A DNA stretch of 37,393 nt from an uncultured Treponema sp. (GTDB lineage Bacteria > Spirochaetota > Spirochaetia > Treponematales > Treponemataceae): the NCBI GenBank assembly GCA_947170195.1, contig CAMVSS010000006.1:1-37393 (forward strand), read 5' to 3'. The notes beneath the pieces are model-generated. The model did not search any database. It was given only the letters and a program-made list of their open reading frames with translations, and was not told where the DNA came from. Positions 1-7,602 of the stretch are shown here, in pieces. Position numbers and translations under genes: made by a program. Positions within the stretch are counted from its first letter, which is position 1; each line of letters opens with the position of its first letter.

Positions 1-669
1 GAGTTCAAGGCCTATCTTAAAAATGAATTGATCGCACAGCAGTACGTTCTTAGCGCAAAACAGGCTGAAATCTCAAAAATAGTTCCTTCTGATGCTGATA
101 TCCGCTCATTCTACGAGATGAACAAAGCTTCATTCGTTCAGAGCGACATGATGAAGCTCTTTTTGGTAATCGTTCCGAAAGGCGACAATTCTGCGGCTGC
201 AAAAGCAAAAATCGACACCCTTTATAATGATGCAAAAAGCAAGAAAGTTTCTGTAGACACTCTTAAGGCAAATCTTGCAAAGGACAAATCTTATCAGGGC
301 GGCGACATTCTTGTGAGCAAAACTCAGATCAATGCACAGCAGCTCGGAGTTTCATTTACGGAGCTTCTTGACCTCTTCGAAAAAAATGTTGGATTCTTCT
401 CTGATTTGAACGAAACTGACAATGATTATCAGTTCTACACAGTTCGCCAGAAGTATCCTCAGAAAATGCTTGCTTTGAGCGACCTCGTTCAGCCGGAGAC
501 TACGATCACCGTTTACGATTATATCAAGCAGAATTTGACCCAGCAGTTCCAGAGCGAAGCTCTTATCAAAGCTGTAAACGACATCACTAGCGAGCTTAAC
601 ACTCCTACAAATGTTGATCGCAAGAAGACTGGAAAAGACCTCGAAAAACTTTTGAACTGGGAAAAATAA
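1..669 (+). CDS. Periplasmic peptidyl-prolyl isomerase/chaperone (SurA/PrsA-like), C-terminal part
   Basis: The reading frame is open from base 1, so the gene starts outside the window and only the last 222 codons are seen; the first internal ATG-like start at 28 is not a believable gene start. The segment has the feel of the PpiC/SurA group: an Ile-x-Pro-Ser-Asp-x-Asp-Ile stretch followed by a helix (FYEMNKASF) is the usual hinge between the SurA N-terminal helices and the parvulin-like domain. A helical, Lys-rich C-terminus follows. Proteins of this group assist folding of outer-membrane and exported proteins in the periplasm. The stop codon overlaps the nusB start (TAATG), so the two are translationally coupled. 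The family assignment is tentative because the N-terminal signal and most of the chaperone domain are missing. Confidence 0.5.
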   Translation, partial: EFKAYLKNELIAQQYVLSAKQAEISKIVPSDADIRSFYEMNKASFVQSDMMKLFLVIVPKGDNSAAAKAKIDTLYNDAKSKKVSVDTLKANLAKDKSYQGGDILVSKTQINAQQLGVSFTELLDLFEKNVGFFSDLNETDNDYQFYTVRQKYPQKMLALSDLVQPETTITVYDYIKQNLTQQFQSEALIKAVNDITSELNTPTNVDRKKTGKDLEKLLNWEK

Positions 670-1088
670 TGTCACGAAGAAAAAGCAGAATTATAGCCTT
701 TCAGGGTTTGTATTCCTGGAATGTAGGCGGAATGACTCAGGAGGATGTTCTTAAACTCTCCTGGGTTTCGAAAGACGATGATCAGATTGCGCTCAATGAT
801 GAAAGCGCGGCTTTTGCCCGTATGCTTATTGCAGGAACAATCGAACATTGTGAGGAAATTGATCTTCAGATAAAATCACATCTTACGAATTGGAATTTTG
901 ATCGTGTAAACAAAGTTACGATTGCAATCCTGAGAATGAGCGTTTATGCACTTATGTACAACAAGGAGACGGACGCTTCCATCGTAATAGACGAGGCTAT
1001 CGATATCGCAAAGAACTATGGTCCTGATGATTCTTATAAGTTCGTGAATGCGATTCTCGACAGCATAAATAAAGACTTAAAAAAATAG
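669..1088 (+). CDS. nusB: Transcription antitermination factor NusB
   Basis: The 139-residue product has the normal NusB length and all-helical pattern. It opens with SRRKSRIIAFQGLYSW, the usual arginine-rich RNA-binding start, and ends with the conserved VNAILDSI motif preceded by DASIVIDEAIDIAKNYGPDDSYKF. NusB binds NusE (ribosomal protein S10) and boxA RNA during antitermination of rRNA operons. The start overlaps the upstream stop by one base, and a GGGA lies just before it inside the upstream gene, so it is probably co-transcribed with the chaperone gene. Nothing looks unusual. Confidence 0.93.
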   Translation: MSRRKSRIIAFQGLYSWNVGGMTQEDVLKLSWVSKDDDQIALNDESAAFARMLIAGTIEHCEEIDLQIKSHLTNWNFDRVNKVTIAILRMSVYALMYNKETDASIVIDEAIDIAKNYGPDDSYKFVNAILDSINKDLKK

Positions 1089-1099
1089 AAAAGCTGTAT

Positions 1100-1105
1100 T
1101 ATAAT
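1100..1105 (+). promoter_or_regulatory. -10 element (TATAAT) directly upstream of the TPR lipoprotein gene
   Basis: A perfect TATAAT ends 8 bases before the ATG at 1114, and there is no Shine-Dalgarno sequence. Transcription starting 7-8 bases downstream of the hexamer would place the 5' end at or next to the start codon. This would be a separate promoter inside the nusB operon. No good -35 was found, so the call rests on the hexamer and its position. Confidence 0.45.
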
Positions 1106-1113
1106 AGACAGAT

Positions 1114-3060
1114 ATGAAAAACCCTGTAAAAAGAAAATTATTAAGTTCACTACTTTTCGCAATTCTTTTTGCAGGGATTTTTTTTGCATCCTGCTCTCAC
1201 AGGGATGCCTCGGCTTCGTTCATGCACATGATGGAGCAGGCCGATTTGTGCATAAAAAACGGCGATGTGAACGAAGCTATCCGAATCCTGAAAAAATCAG
1301 AAAAAAAAGCATACAGCGCATATGCGCGGCTGGGTGTTTTTAAGCGTTATAAAATACTCGGAGAAGAGAAGGCCTGTGAAAAAGTTCTCCAGACGGCTTT
1401 CAAAAAATTGCCTGACAATCCTGAGATTTGCGCGGTTTACGGAAATTTCCTTCTTGATTCTGACCGTGTGGACCAAGCCTTTAAGGTGACAGAAAAACTT
1501 GCCGGAACAAAGTACGGTTCGATTCATTCCGAGGCTGTGCTCAGGAATTTGTTGAATTCTCCGAAAGAAGACCTTGAATCAATCCTTTATGGGCGGGAGC
1601 TTTCTTCCGCTTACTACGACATTTATGTTGGAAGCGATGACGTGCGCTGGCTCAGAAACTGCGCGATGATTTACCTGCTCAGCGGCGAGTACGGACTTGC
1701 CTCATCTTTGCAGGACAGGGAGCCGAGAGATTCCGAGGACGCGCTTTTTTGGGGCTATGTTCAGTATGATTCGGGTAACTATGATATCGCTGTCAGAAAC
1801 CTTGAGCTGGTAAAATCAGATTTGCTCCGCGGAGCTGCCTCTCAGCTCGCTTCAGATGCTTATGTCATGATGGATGATGCGGACACGGCGGAGCAGGTTC
1901 GTGCTGAATATATCGAACGAGCTAAAAAATTCGTAAAAATCAATCCTGTTTTATCTGTGAACAGCTCGCTCTGGGCTTATAATCATGAGGAATACAGACG
2001 TTCATATGAGCTTTTGCTGGACGCATTGATCGATTCCCCGGATTTTATACCGGCTTTGATCACTTACGGAAGGCTTGCCTGGGAGGATTCTCTTCCAAGA
2101 CAAATCTCATCCCTTGAGCAGGCTGTCCGTGAGACTGATTTAAGAACAAAACGGATGCGGGAATATGATGAGCGGCCTAAATTTACAATCAGCGATGCGA
2201 TTTCACGCATGGATGATGCGATTGAAAAAACTTCCGCATCAGGTCAAAAGCCGAACGGTGATTTGATTGTCGAGAGGCTTTCTCTTTACCTTAAGAACAA
2301 TGAGCAGCTTCCGTTGAACAGCAAGACAGCCCTGATCTGGTCTGTCCTTGAAAAAAACGAGATCGGAACGAACCTTTATCCATCACATCTGGTGCAGTTC
2401 GCCGTGCAAAAGCTCCTTTCCTACGGATTGTTTGACGATGCCCGAACTCTGTTTACCAATTACATCTCGGCTAAGTTTTTTCTGGAATCATTCGAGCAGG
2501 AATCTTTGACAGCGAAAAAAGTCGAGACGGATATTTTTGGCGGCGAAAAGCTCGTAAAGGTTCCCCTGATTCCGGAGTCGATCGCCCGGCTTGCTTTCGG
2601 TGACAGGGCGGCGGATTGTACTGACAGAATGGAAATTTGGGAAGTAGAATTTGCGGCATATTTCGCGCTGATGGACGACAATGTTACGGCAGCGACGCGG
2701 CTTTATGAATATGTTCTGTTTGAGACCGGAGGTGTAAAAACCGCAAATGCGAGCGGAGATATCGTTTCGGTGTCGTCTTTGGCAGGTCCTTCAACAGCGG
2801 CAAATCTGGGAATGATTTATTCCAGCCGCGGATTCGTAAAGCGTGCCCTTGCTCTTTATACTTTGGCTGCTGGAAAATCCAGGTCGAAAGTCATAAAATC
2901 ACGACTTCTGTATCGGGTCGCAAAAATTCAGAGCGAAATTGGAAAGATTCAGGATGCCAGGACAAGCGTTGCCTACAGCCTCAGCCTCGATCCTTCAAAT
3001 GCCGACGCACGGCTTTTAAGAAGTTCGCTTGAGGGCAACACGTCACGGCAGAAAAAATAG
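1114..3060 (+). CDS. TPR-repeat lipoprotein, function unknown
   Basis: A 648-residue protein with a lipoprotein signal: basic n-region (MKNPVKRK), hydrophobic core and a lipobox (FFASC) with the lipidated Cys near residue 27. The mature part is almost wholly helical with repeated TPR-like helix pairs, for example residues 35-130 and the last 100 residues (LGMIYSSRGFVKRALALYTLAAGKSR, then a DPSNADARLL motif). TPR lipoproteins of this size are common in treponemes and usually act as scaffolds in the periplasm or envelope; the partner is unknown. No ribosome binding site is visible. A TATAAT sits 8 bases upstream of the start, so the message may be leaderless. It is followed by a strong hairpin terminator shared with groES. 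Confidence 0.75.
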   Translation: MKNPVKRKLLSSLLFAILFAGIFFASCSHRDASASFMHMMEQADLCIKNGDVNEAIRILKKSEKKAYSAYARLGVFKRYKILGEEKACEKVLQTAFKKLPDNPEICAVYGNFLLDSDRVDQAFKVTEKLAGTKYGSIHSEAVLRNLLNSPKEDLESILYGRELSSAYYDIYVGSDDVRWLRNCAMIYLLSGEYGLASSLQDREPRDSEDALFWGYVQYDSGNYDIAVRNLELVKSDLLRGAASQLASDAYVMMDDADTAEQVRAEYIERAKKFVKINPVLSVNSSLWAYNHEEYRRSYELLLDALIDSPDFIPALITYGRLAWEDSLPRQISSLEQAVRETDLRTKRMREYDERPKFTISDAISRMDDAIEKTSASGQKPNGDLIVERLSLYLKNNEQLPLNSKTALIWSVLEKNEIGTNLYPSHLVQFAVQKLLSYGLFDDARTLFTNYISAKFFLESFEQESLTAKKVETDIFGGEKLVKVPLIPESIARLAFGDRAADCTDRMEIWEVEFAAYFALMDDNVTAATRLYEYVLFETGGVKTANASGDIVSVSSLAGPSTAANLGMIYSSRGFVKRALALYTLAAGKSRSKVIKSRLLYRVAKIQSEIGKIQDARTSVAYSLSLDPSNADARLLRSSLEGNTSRQKK

Positions 3061-3071
3061 CAATGGCTCAT

Positions 3072-3104
3072 CTCTGAAAACGTACCTTTGGCGAATTTTC
3101 AGAG
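3072..3104. other. Hairpin (9-bp stem) just after the TPR lipoprotein gene
   Basis: CTCTGAAAA (3072-3080) pairs with TTTTCAGAG (3096-3104) across a 15-base loop. It has no following T-run, so it is more likely a 3' end stabiliser or an accessory to the terminator just downstream than a terminator itself. Confidence 0.4.
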
Positions 3105-3118
3105 GTTCCGACAGATAA

Positions 3119-3168
3119 AAAAAAGCACGTAAAAGCGGTTCGAATATGTCCCGTTTACGTGCTTTTTG
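3119..3168. terminator. Bidirectional rho-independent terminator between the TPR lipoprotein gene and groES
   Basis: A 13-bp perfect stem, AAAAGCACGTAAA (about 3121-3133) with TTTACGTGCTTTT (3154-3166), has an inner CGG/CCG pair closing the loop. Runs of A precede it and T follow it, so it has a U-tract in either direction. It therefore ends both the rightward TPR gene (stop at 3060) and the leftward groES gene (stop at 3193). Confidence 0.85.
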
Positions 3169-3192
3169 TGTTTATTGCGTATTTGGAAACGC

Positions 3193-3468
3193 TTAGTTCT
3201 CTACAACAGCGATGATGTCAGCATTTTTTACGATGAGATAATCTTCGCCGTCGATTTTTACCTGTGTTCCGGCATATTTGTCGTACATAACGCGATCACC
3301 AACTTTTACGGTGATTTTTTCTTTTTCTGTTCCCGGTCCTACAGCTTCGACAGTTGCAGTCTGTGTTTTTTCCTGTGCTGTCTCTGGAATGATGATTCCT
3401 GATGCTGTTTTTGTCTCAGCCTTTTCCTGTTTAAGAAGAACTCGGTCTGCCAATGGTTTGAGTTTCAT
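3193..3468 (-). CDS. groES: Co-chaperonin GroES
   Basis: The 91-residue product is a full-length Cpn10. It starts with MKLKPLADRVLLKQ, has the mobile-loop region around ETKTASGIIIPETAQEK with the hydrophobic Ile-Ile-Ile tripeptide that docks on GroEL, and ends with the YLIVKNADIIAVVE strand. GroES caps the GroEL folding chamber in the cytoplasm. A strong GGAGG (complement of 3478-3482) lies about 9 bases before the ATG. No groEL gene lies beside it; only a terminator follows. No CIRCE operator (TTAGCACTC inverted repeat) was seen upstream, so HrcA control is not supported. A weak promoter with -35 TTGTCG and -10 TATTTT at 17-bp spacing can be drawn in the region 3520-3560 on this strand. Confidence 0.96.
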   Translation of the reverse strand: MKLKPLADRVLLKQEKAETKTASGIIIPETAQEKTQTATVEAVGPGTEKEKITVKVGDRVMYDKYAGTQVKIDGEDYLIVKNADIIAVVEN

Positions 3469-3616
3469 TTATTTTTTCCTCCAATAAAAAATTCTTGATT
3501 TGGGCTTTTCTAAAAAACCATACAATAAAAATATAGAATTTTGAGGCGATCGACAACAAAAAAATGATTTTTTCTAGATTCACCATGGTTTATGGATTTG
3601 TTTTTTTGAAAAGCTG

Positions 3617-3711
3617 TGTCATTTTGATACAGTTTTTCGCGTGAAATAAAGCTGTGTGTCAAAATGATACAAGGTGTGCCGTTATTCTACCGGCAGTGTC
3701 AAAATGAAACA
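3617..3711. promoter_or_regulatory. Three 15-bp enhancer-like dyads with exact 40-bp spacing
   Basis: Copies are TGTCATTTTGATACA (3617-3631), TGTCAAAATGATACA (3657-3671) and TGTCAAAATGAAACA (3697-3711). The shared form is TGTCA-N3-TGA(T/A)ACA, an imperfect inverted repeat suited to a dimeric helix-turn-helix. Each copy begins exactly 40 bp after the previous one, close to four helical turns, so bound dimers would lie roughly on one face. Relative to a start at about 3887, the centres are near -263, -223 and -183, the usual range for sigma-54 enhancer-binding proteins. The protein that binds is not encoded in this window. Confidence 0.75.
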
Positions 3712-3859
3712 GTTTTTTGAAGTTCTGCCCGTTACAAAAAATTAGTTTGCGGCTGAAATGAGGTTTTCCGGGGCTTAAAAAAATCATACGCGGCTTCCCT
3801 TTGCGTGATTCGCGCTGTTTTTTGAAAATTAAACAAAAATTTGACGCAAAATTAAAAAG

Positions 3860-3876
3860 TTGGCACGAATCTTGCT
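3860..3876 (+). promoter_or_regulatory. Sigma-54 (-24/-12) promoter of the sigma-factor gene
   Basis: TTGGCACGAATCTTGCT fits the sigma-54 consensus (TGGCAC-N5-TTGCW) at every conserved base. GG is at 3862-3863 and GC at 3874-3875 with exactly 10 bp between them. The predicted start is near 3887, giving a leader of about 24 bases that contains the GGAG ribosome binding site for the ATG at 3911. This also shows that translation cannot begin at the in-frame upstream start at 3860, which lies in the promoter. Confidence 0.9.
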
Positions 3877-3910
3877 AATCTTTAGAAAACCTTTTTCTGG
3901 AGAATTTGCT

Positions 3911-4750
3911 ATGAAACACGAAGACGAAACATTGAAAGTTTACCTCAAAGAGATTAACAGAATTCCGCTTTTGACTGCGGAACAGGAAAAAGAGCTTGCT
4001 GTAAAAGCCAGAAATGGAAGCAAAATGGCAAAGGATAAGTTGGCAAATGCTAATCTTCGTTTTGTAATCACTATTGCAAAGACTTATCAGGGACGAGGTC
4101 TTGAACTTGCCGATTTGGTCAGCGAGGGAAACATCGGTCTGCTTACAGCGATCGATCACTTTGATGTTGATAAAGGCTACAGATTTATTTCATATGCTGT
4201 ATGGTGGATTCGCCAGAGCATTGCAAAAGCTTTGTGCGACAAGAGCCGGGCTATCAGACTTCCGATGAACAGAGTTAATGAGCTTGTTCAGATTGAAAAA
4301 GCAAAGAATTTTGTTTCAAAATCAAAGGCTGAGGAAATCCAGATAAAAGAAATCGCCGGAATCCTTGGGATGGAAGTTTCTCACGTGCGCGAGATGCTCA
4401 ACTTCAACAAGGAGCTTGTAAGCCTTGACGCTCCGATTGACGGCGAGAAGGGCGAAACTTCTTCTGTCGGCGACTTCTTGAAGGACGACATGAACGAAAG
4501 CCCAGAGCAGCATGCAATAAGCAAGGCAATGGCAGAGGATATTGATTCTGCGCTCAAGACTCTCAAACCGTCAGCAGAAAAAGTTATGCGACTTCGATAC
4601 GGACTCAATGGAAACAAGGCGATGTCTCTCAAAGAGGTCGGAGATGTCTGCGGCCTTACAAAAGAGAGAATCCGTCAGATTGAGAAAGGTGCTGTTCAGA
4701 CATTGCGCCTTCCGTCAAGAAGACGAATGCTTGAAAGCTACGTCGCTTAG
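3911..4750 (+). CDS. Sigma-70-family RNA polymerase sigma factor (short, group 2/RpoS-like)
   Basis: The product is 279 residues from the ATG at 3911, which has GGAG 8 bases upstream; an upstream in-frame start at 3860 falls inside the promoter and is rejected. Region 1.2 (DETLKVYLKEINRIPLLTAEQE) is followed by region 2 (NLRFVITIAKTYQGRGLELADLVSEGNIGL, then the -10-melting GYRFISYAVWWIRQSI), region 3, and region 4 with the helix-turn-helix LKEVGDVCGLTKERIRQIEKGA. Region 1.1 is missing and the protein is much shorter than a primary RpoD, which suggests an alternative factor. It directs RNA polymerase to a regulon not visible here. A perfect sigma-54 promoter and three enhancer-like sites lie upstream, so it is probably induced by an activator. 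The gene overlaps the convergent recG end by 4 bp. Confidence 0.92.
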   Translation: MKHEDETLKVYLKEINRIPLLTAEQEKELAVKARNGSKMAKDKLANANLRFVITIAKTYQGRGLELADLVSEGNIGLLTAIDHFDVDKGYRFISYAVWWIRQSIAKALCDKSRAIRLPMNRVNELVQIEKAKNFVSKSKAEEIQIKEIAGILGMEVSHVREMLNFNKELVSLDAPIDGEKGETSSVGDFLKDDMNESPEQHAISKAMAEDIDSALKTLKPSAEKVMRLRYGLNGNKAMSLKEVGDVCGLTKERIRQIEKGAVQTLRLPSRRRMLESYVA

Positions 4751-6993
4751 TTTGTCCTGTTTTGAGCGGAGACTGCGGCGAATGCTTCTGTGCGAGCCAG
4801 CCGCATGATTTTCTCGTCGCGGAAAGGATCTGCAATCTTGAAAGTGAGTTCTCCGCTTTGAGCTGTCCCGGTAATTTCGCCGGGACCTCTTAGTTTTAAA
4901 TCCTCTTCAGCTATTTTAAAGCCGTCTGTGGTTTCGTGCAGGGCTTTCATCCTTGCAATTCCATTTTCAGTGATTTCTTTTCGATAAATTAAAAAACAGT
5001 ACGACTGCGCGCTTCCTCGTCCGACCCTGCCCCGGAGCTGATGCAGGGCTGAAAGTCCGAACCTGTCCGCCTGCTCAATGACCATGCAGGTTGCGTTCGG
5101 AACGTCCACGCCGACTTCTACCACCGTCGTTGCCACAAGAATCTGAATCTTTCCGTTCTTAAAATCTTCAAGAATCTGATTTTGTTTTTCTTCATCGACT
5201 TTTGAGTGAATCATTGCGCATGTAAAATTCGGGTAAATCTGCGTCGACAGGTATTGAAAACTTTCCTCTGCTGATTTAAGGGCCTGCTTTTGATTCTGTC
5301 CGTCGTCATCTGAGTCAAGATTTGAGTCAATCGCCGGATAGACGAAATAAGCCTGATGTCCCTGAAGGATTTCCTTCCTGACTGCTTCGTAGGCATTTTT
5401 CTCGTTTCCAGCCTTCACGAGATATGTTGTCACAGGTTTTCTTCCCTTTGGCATTGTATGGATTGAAAGGACGTCGAGGTCACCGAAAACTGTAAGTGCG
5501 AGGGTTTGCGGAATCGGTGTCGCGCTCATCATCAGGAGGTTTGGTTCGCGGAATGGCGCTTTTGCGAATTTATCCTGTGCTGCGACAGATGTTCGCCCCT
5601 TGTCGAGAATTGCCGAGCGCTGCATGACGCCGAAGCGGTGTTGCTCATCTATGATTGCCAGGGAAAGGTCTTTGTATTGAACGTTTTTTGAGAAAAGCGC
5701 GTGAGTTCCGACCAGAAGATTGATATCGCCATTTTTGAGGGCGTTGAGCAGATTGTCACGTCCTTTTGTCTTTATGTTTCCGGTAAGGTAGGCTACGTGC
5801 ACGCCGATCGACTCAAGCATCTTGGCGGCATTTTCCGCATGCTGGCGTGCCAAGATCTCTGTTGGTGCCATGAGCGCAGTCTGTCCGCCATAATCGATGA
5901 CGCGAAGCGCGGCAAAAAAACTTACGAGCGTCTTTCCTGAGCCGACATCGCCTTGAAGGAGCGCGCGCATTGAAAAATTATGCTGAGGGCTTTGTGAGTT
6001 TGCGTTTGCCAGCTGCATCTGCTTGTTCTGACCGTTTTCGTCAAATCCGTAGTTTCTGTCTATGTCCCGGTTTATTTGAAGAATGACGTTCATCTGGTCC
6101 TGGGTCAGCTTGTACGGAAGCCGTTCGAGCAGCTGTTTCTGTCTGAATGATAGCGCGGATATGAAATCTTCTGCAGAAACCTCCGGGAAAGGTGTGCCTG
6201 AAGGTTGCGCTCCGTTTTCCTTAGGCGAATCTGGTTCTATCGGCGGAAGGAATCCTTTGTGCGAATAGGTGCGCTCCGCAAGGATTTTTTGAAAATTGTA
6301 CAGCTCCTCAAAAACCAGCGTGTTACGCGCTGCCTGTGCGTCTGCAAGAGTTTCCGGCAGGTGAATGTTTTTTATCGCGTCTTTTTTGTGAAGGAGATTG
6401 TAACGTTTTATCAGCTCGTCGGGAATGTCGTCCGTAAGTCCGATTGAGAACTGATTGAGAGCTGATGCTACGGTTTTGCTCACGATTTTGCTGGTCAGTC
6501 CTTCTGTCAGGTGATAGATCGGAAAAACTTTGCTGTCAGGTACGTCGAGATCTGAAAACGCGGTCAGCTGTCCTCCGTCAGTTATTTTTTTTATTTCGAA
6601 TGAGGTTGACTGATATTTCCCGAATTTTACTTCGAATTTTCCTGTGACGGCTACAATCTGGCCGACAGGGTGGGATTTTTCGAGGAATGGCCGGTTGAAA
6701 GCCACCAGCTCGGCATTGCCGGTAAGGTCTGTTATGACGAGCTTAAGTGTTTTCATCCTGCCGTAGCCGAACCATTCATGAGCTATGACTTGCGCGATCG
6801 TGTGCACTTTTTGAGTTTTTTGGGAAAGACTCTGTGCGATCGTTGTCTTTTGGGTTCGGTCTTCGTAGGCGCGCGGATAGAACTGAAGCAAATCTCCTAC
6901 GGTAAAAACATTCAGATTTGCAAAAAGAGCAGCTTTTGCAGGTCCTACGCCTGGAAGCGTCGAAATTGAATTGTTCAGTTCTGTGACGTGCAT
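4747..6993 (-). CDS. recG: ATP-dependent DNA helicase RecG
   Basis: The 748-residue product has the RecG architecture. The N-terminal wedge/OB region (LPGVGPAKAALFANLNVFTVGDLLQFYPRAYEDR) is followed by a superfamily 2 helicase core with Walker A GDVGSGKT near residue 350, the DEQH box (IIDEQHRFGVMQR) near 447, SATPIPQTLA, and the C-terminal QLRGRVGRG motif VI. The end carries the usual DGFKIAEEDLKLRGPGEITGTAQSG signature. RecG remodels stalled replication forks and Holliday junctions. The start at 6993 lies 13 bp after the yggT stop with no clear ribosome binding site, so it is probably coupled to yggT. The stop overlaps the sigma-factor stop on the other strand. Confidence 0.96.
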   Translation of the reverse strand: MHVTELNNSISTLPGVGPAKAALFANLNVFTVGDLLQFYPRAYEDRTQKTTIAQSLSQKTQKVHTIAQVIAHEWFGYGRMKTLKLVITDLTGNAELVAFNRPFLEKSHPVGQIVAVTGKFEVKFGKYQSTSFEIKKITDGGQLTAFSDLDVPDSKVFPIYHLTEGLTSKIVSKTVASALNQFSIGLTDDIPDELIKRYNLLHKKDAIKNIHLPETLADAQAARNTLVFEELYNFQKILAERTYSHKGFLPPIEPDSPKENGAQPSGTPFPEVSAEDFISALSFRQKQLLERLPYKLTQDQMNVILQINRDIDRNYGFDENGQNKQMQLANANSQSPQHNFSMRALLQGDVGSGKTLVSFFAALRVIDYGGQTALMAPTEILARQHAENAAKMLESIGVHVAYLTGNIKTKGRDNLLNALKNGDINLLVGTHALFSKNVQYKDLSLAIIDEQHRFGVMQRSAILDKGRTSVAAQDKFAKAPFREPNLLMMSATPIPQTLALTVFGDLDVLSIHTMPKGRKPVTTYLVKAGNEKNAYEAVRKEILQGHQAYFVYPAIDSNLDSDDDGQNQKQALKSAEESFQYLSTQIYPNFTCAMIHSKVDEEKQNQILEDFKNGKIQILVATTVVEVGVDVPNATCMVIEQADRFGLSALHQLRGRVGRGSAQSYCFLIYRKEITENGIARMKALHETTDGFKIAEEDLKLRGPGEITGTAQSGELTFKIADPFRDEKIMRLARTEAFAAVSAQNRTN

Positions 6994-7006
6994 ATCCGTG
7001 TTTTTT

Positions 7007-7597
7007 TTAGAATGGCAGAGCCATCAGTGCTGTGCAGATAAATCCGATTAAAAATCTTCCGATTACGGAAAATGCGATTATGGTCACGATCGAGATTATC
7101 AGGGCTTTCTGGAAGGAAATTGAGCCTTTTACAAAGAAGCCGCTGATTCTGAAGATGAGCGGTGTTACAGCTCTGTCAACTGAGTCCCAGATCGAATAGT
7201 ATCCGTTCCCGTCTTTTTTGAGCAGGAAAATTACCAGTCGTATAACCAGAATTATTGCGAGGAAAGTGAGTATTGACGAGACGATGCTCCAGCACATCGA
7301 GACAATCATTGCCAAAAGCCCGCCGAGTTTTACCGCAGCTCCTGAACTGATTCCTGACAGGAAGGTCGAGAGCGCAATCAGAATACAGAGCGCGATTGCC
7401 GGTGTAAAGTCGAATGCAGAAAATCTGAGAAAAGAAAATCTCCTGAAAATATTCAGGTACGGGTCGCAGATTTGGGAGAGAACTCTTCCGAATGGAGAAT
7501 ATTCAGCTCCTGGAAACCAGGTCAGCATGATTCTGATAAAGCATAAGAGCGCAAAAAGAGAGCAAATTGCAGACAAAATTGAAAAAATACCGGTCAT
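7007..7597 (-). CDS. YggT-family integral membrane protein
   Basis: The product is 196 residues from the ATG at 7597, which has AAGGAG about 7 bases upstream. Longer in-frame starts run back into a repeat element and are rejected. The first half shows the YggT pattern: a membrane helix (IFSILSAICSLFALLCFIRIMLTWFPG), the short SPFGRVLSQICDPYLNIFRRF amphipathic segment, then further helices. A second copy of the pattern follows (LVIFLLKKDGNGYYSIWDSVDRAVTPLIFRI). YggT proteins are inner-membrane proteins of uncertain role, linked to cell division or osmotic stress in some bacteria. It lies between dnaE and recG on the same strand. Its ribosome binding site is part of a 33-bp direct repeat. Confidence 0.8.
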   Translation of the reverse strand: MTGIFSILSAICSLFALLCFIRIMLTWFPGAEYSPFGRVLSQICDPYLNIFRRFSFLRFSAFDFTPAIALCILIALSTFLSGISSGAAVKLGGLLAMIVSMCWSIVSSILTFLAIILVIRLVIFLLKKDGNGYYSIWDSVDRAVTPLIFRISGFFVKGSISFQKALIISIVTIIAFSVIGRFLIGFICTALMALPF

Positions 7598-7602
7598 TTT
7601 TA

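Larger units (their letters stand above)
3469..3910. other. Long divergent regulatory region between groES and the sigma-factor gene
   Basis: This 442-bp stretch has no gene. From left to right it holds the groES ribosome binding site and AT-rich promoter area (3478-3560), three copies of a 15-bp dyad (3617-3711), an imperfect inverted repeat ATCATACGC (3783-3791) with GCGTGAT (3803-3809), an A/T-rich stretch (3820-3858), a sigma-54 promoter (3860-3876), and the leader with GGAG (3899-3902) of the sigma gene. The order of enhancer sites, intervening DNA and -24/-12 promoter is the standard layout of a sigma-54-dependent gene. Confidence 0.8.

Noticed and set aside
3469-3600. CIRCE operator for groES
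   Set aside because: No TTAGCACTC or GAGTGCTAA half-sites are present in this interval.
3860-3910. N-terminal extension of the sigma-factor frame starting at 3860
   Set aside because: It lies within the sigma-54 promoter and upstream of the predicted transcription start; the ATG at 3911 has a proper GGAG and matches the usual start of region 1.2.
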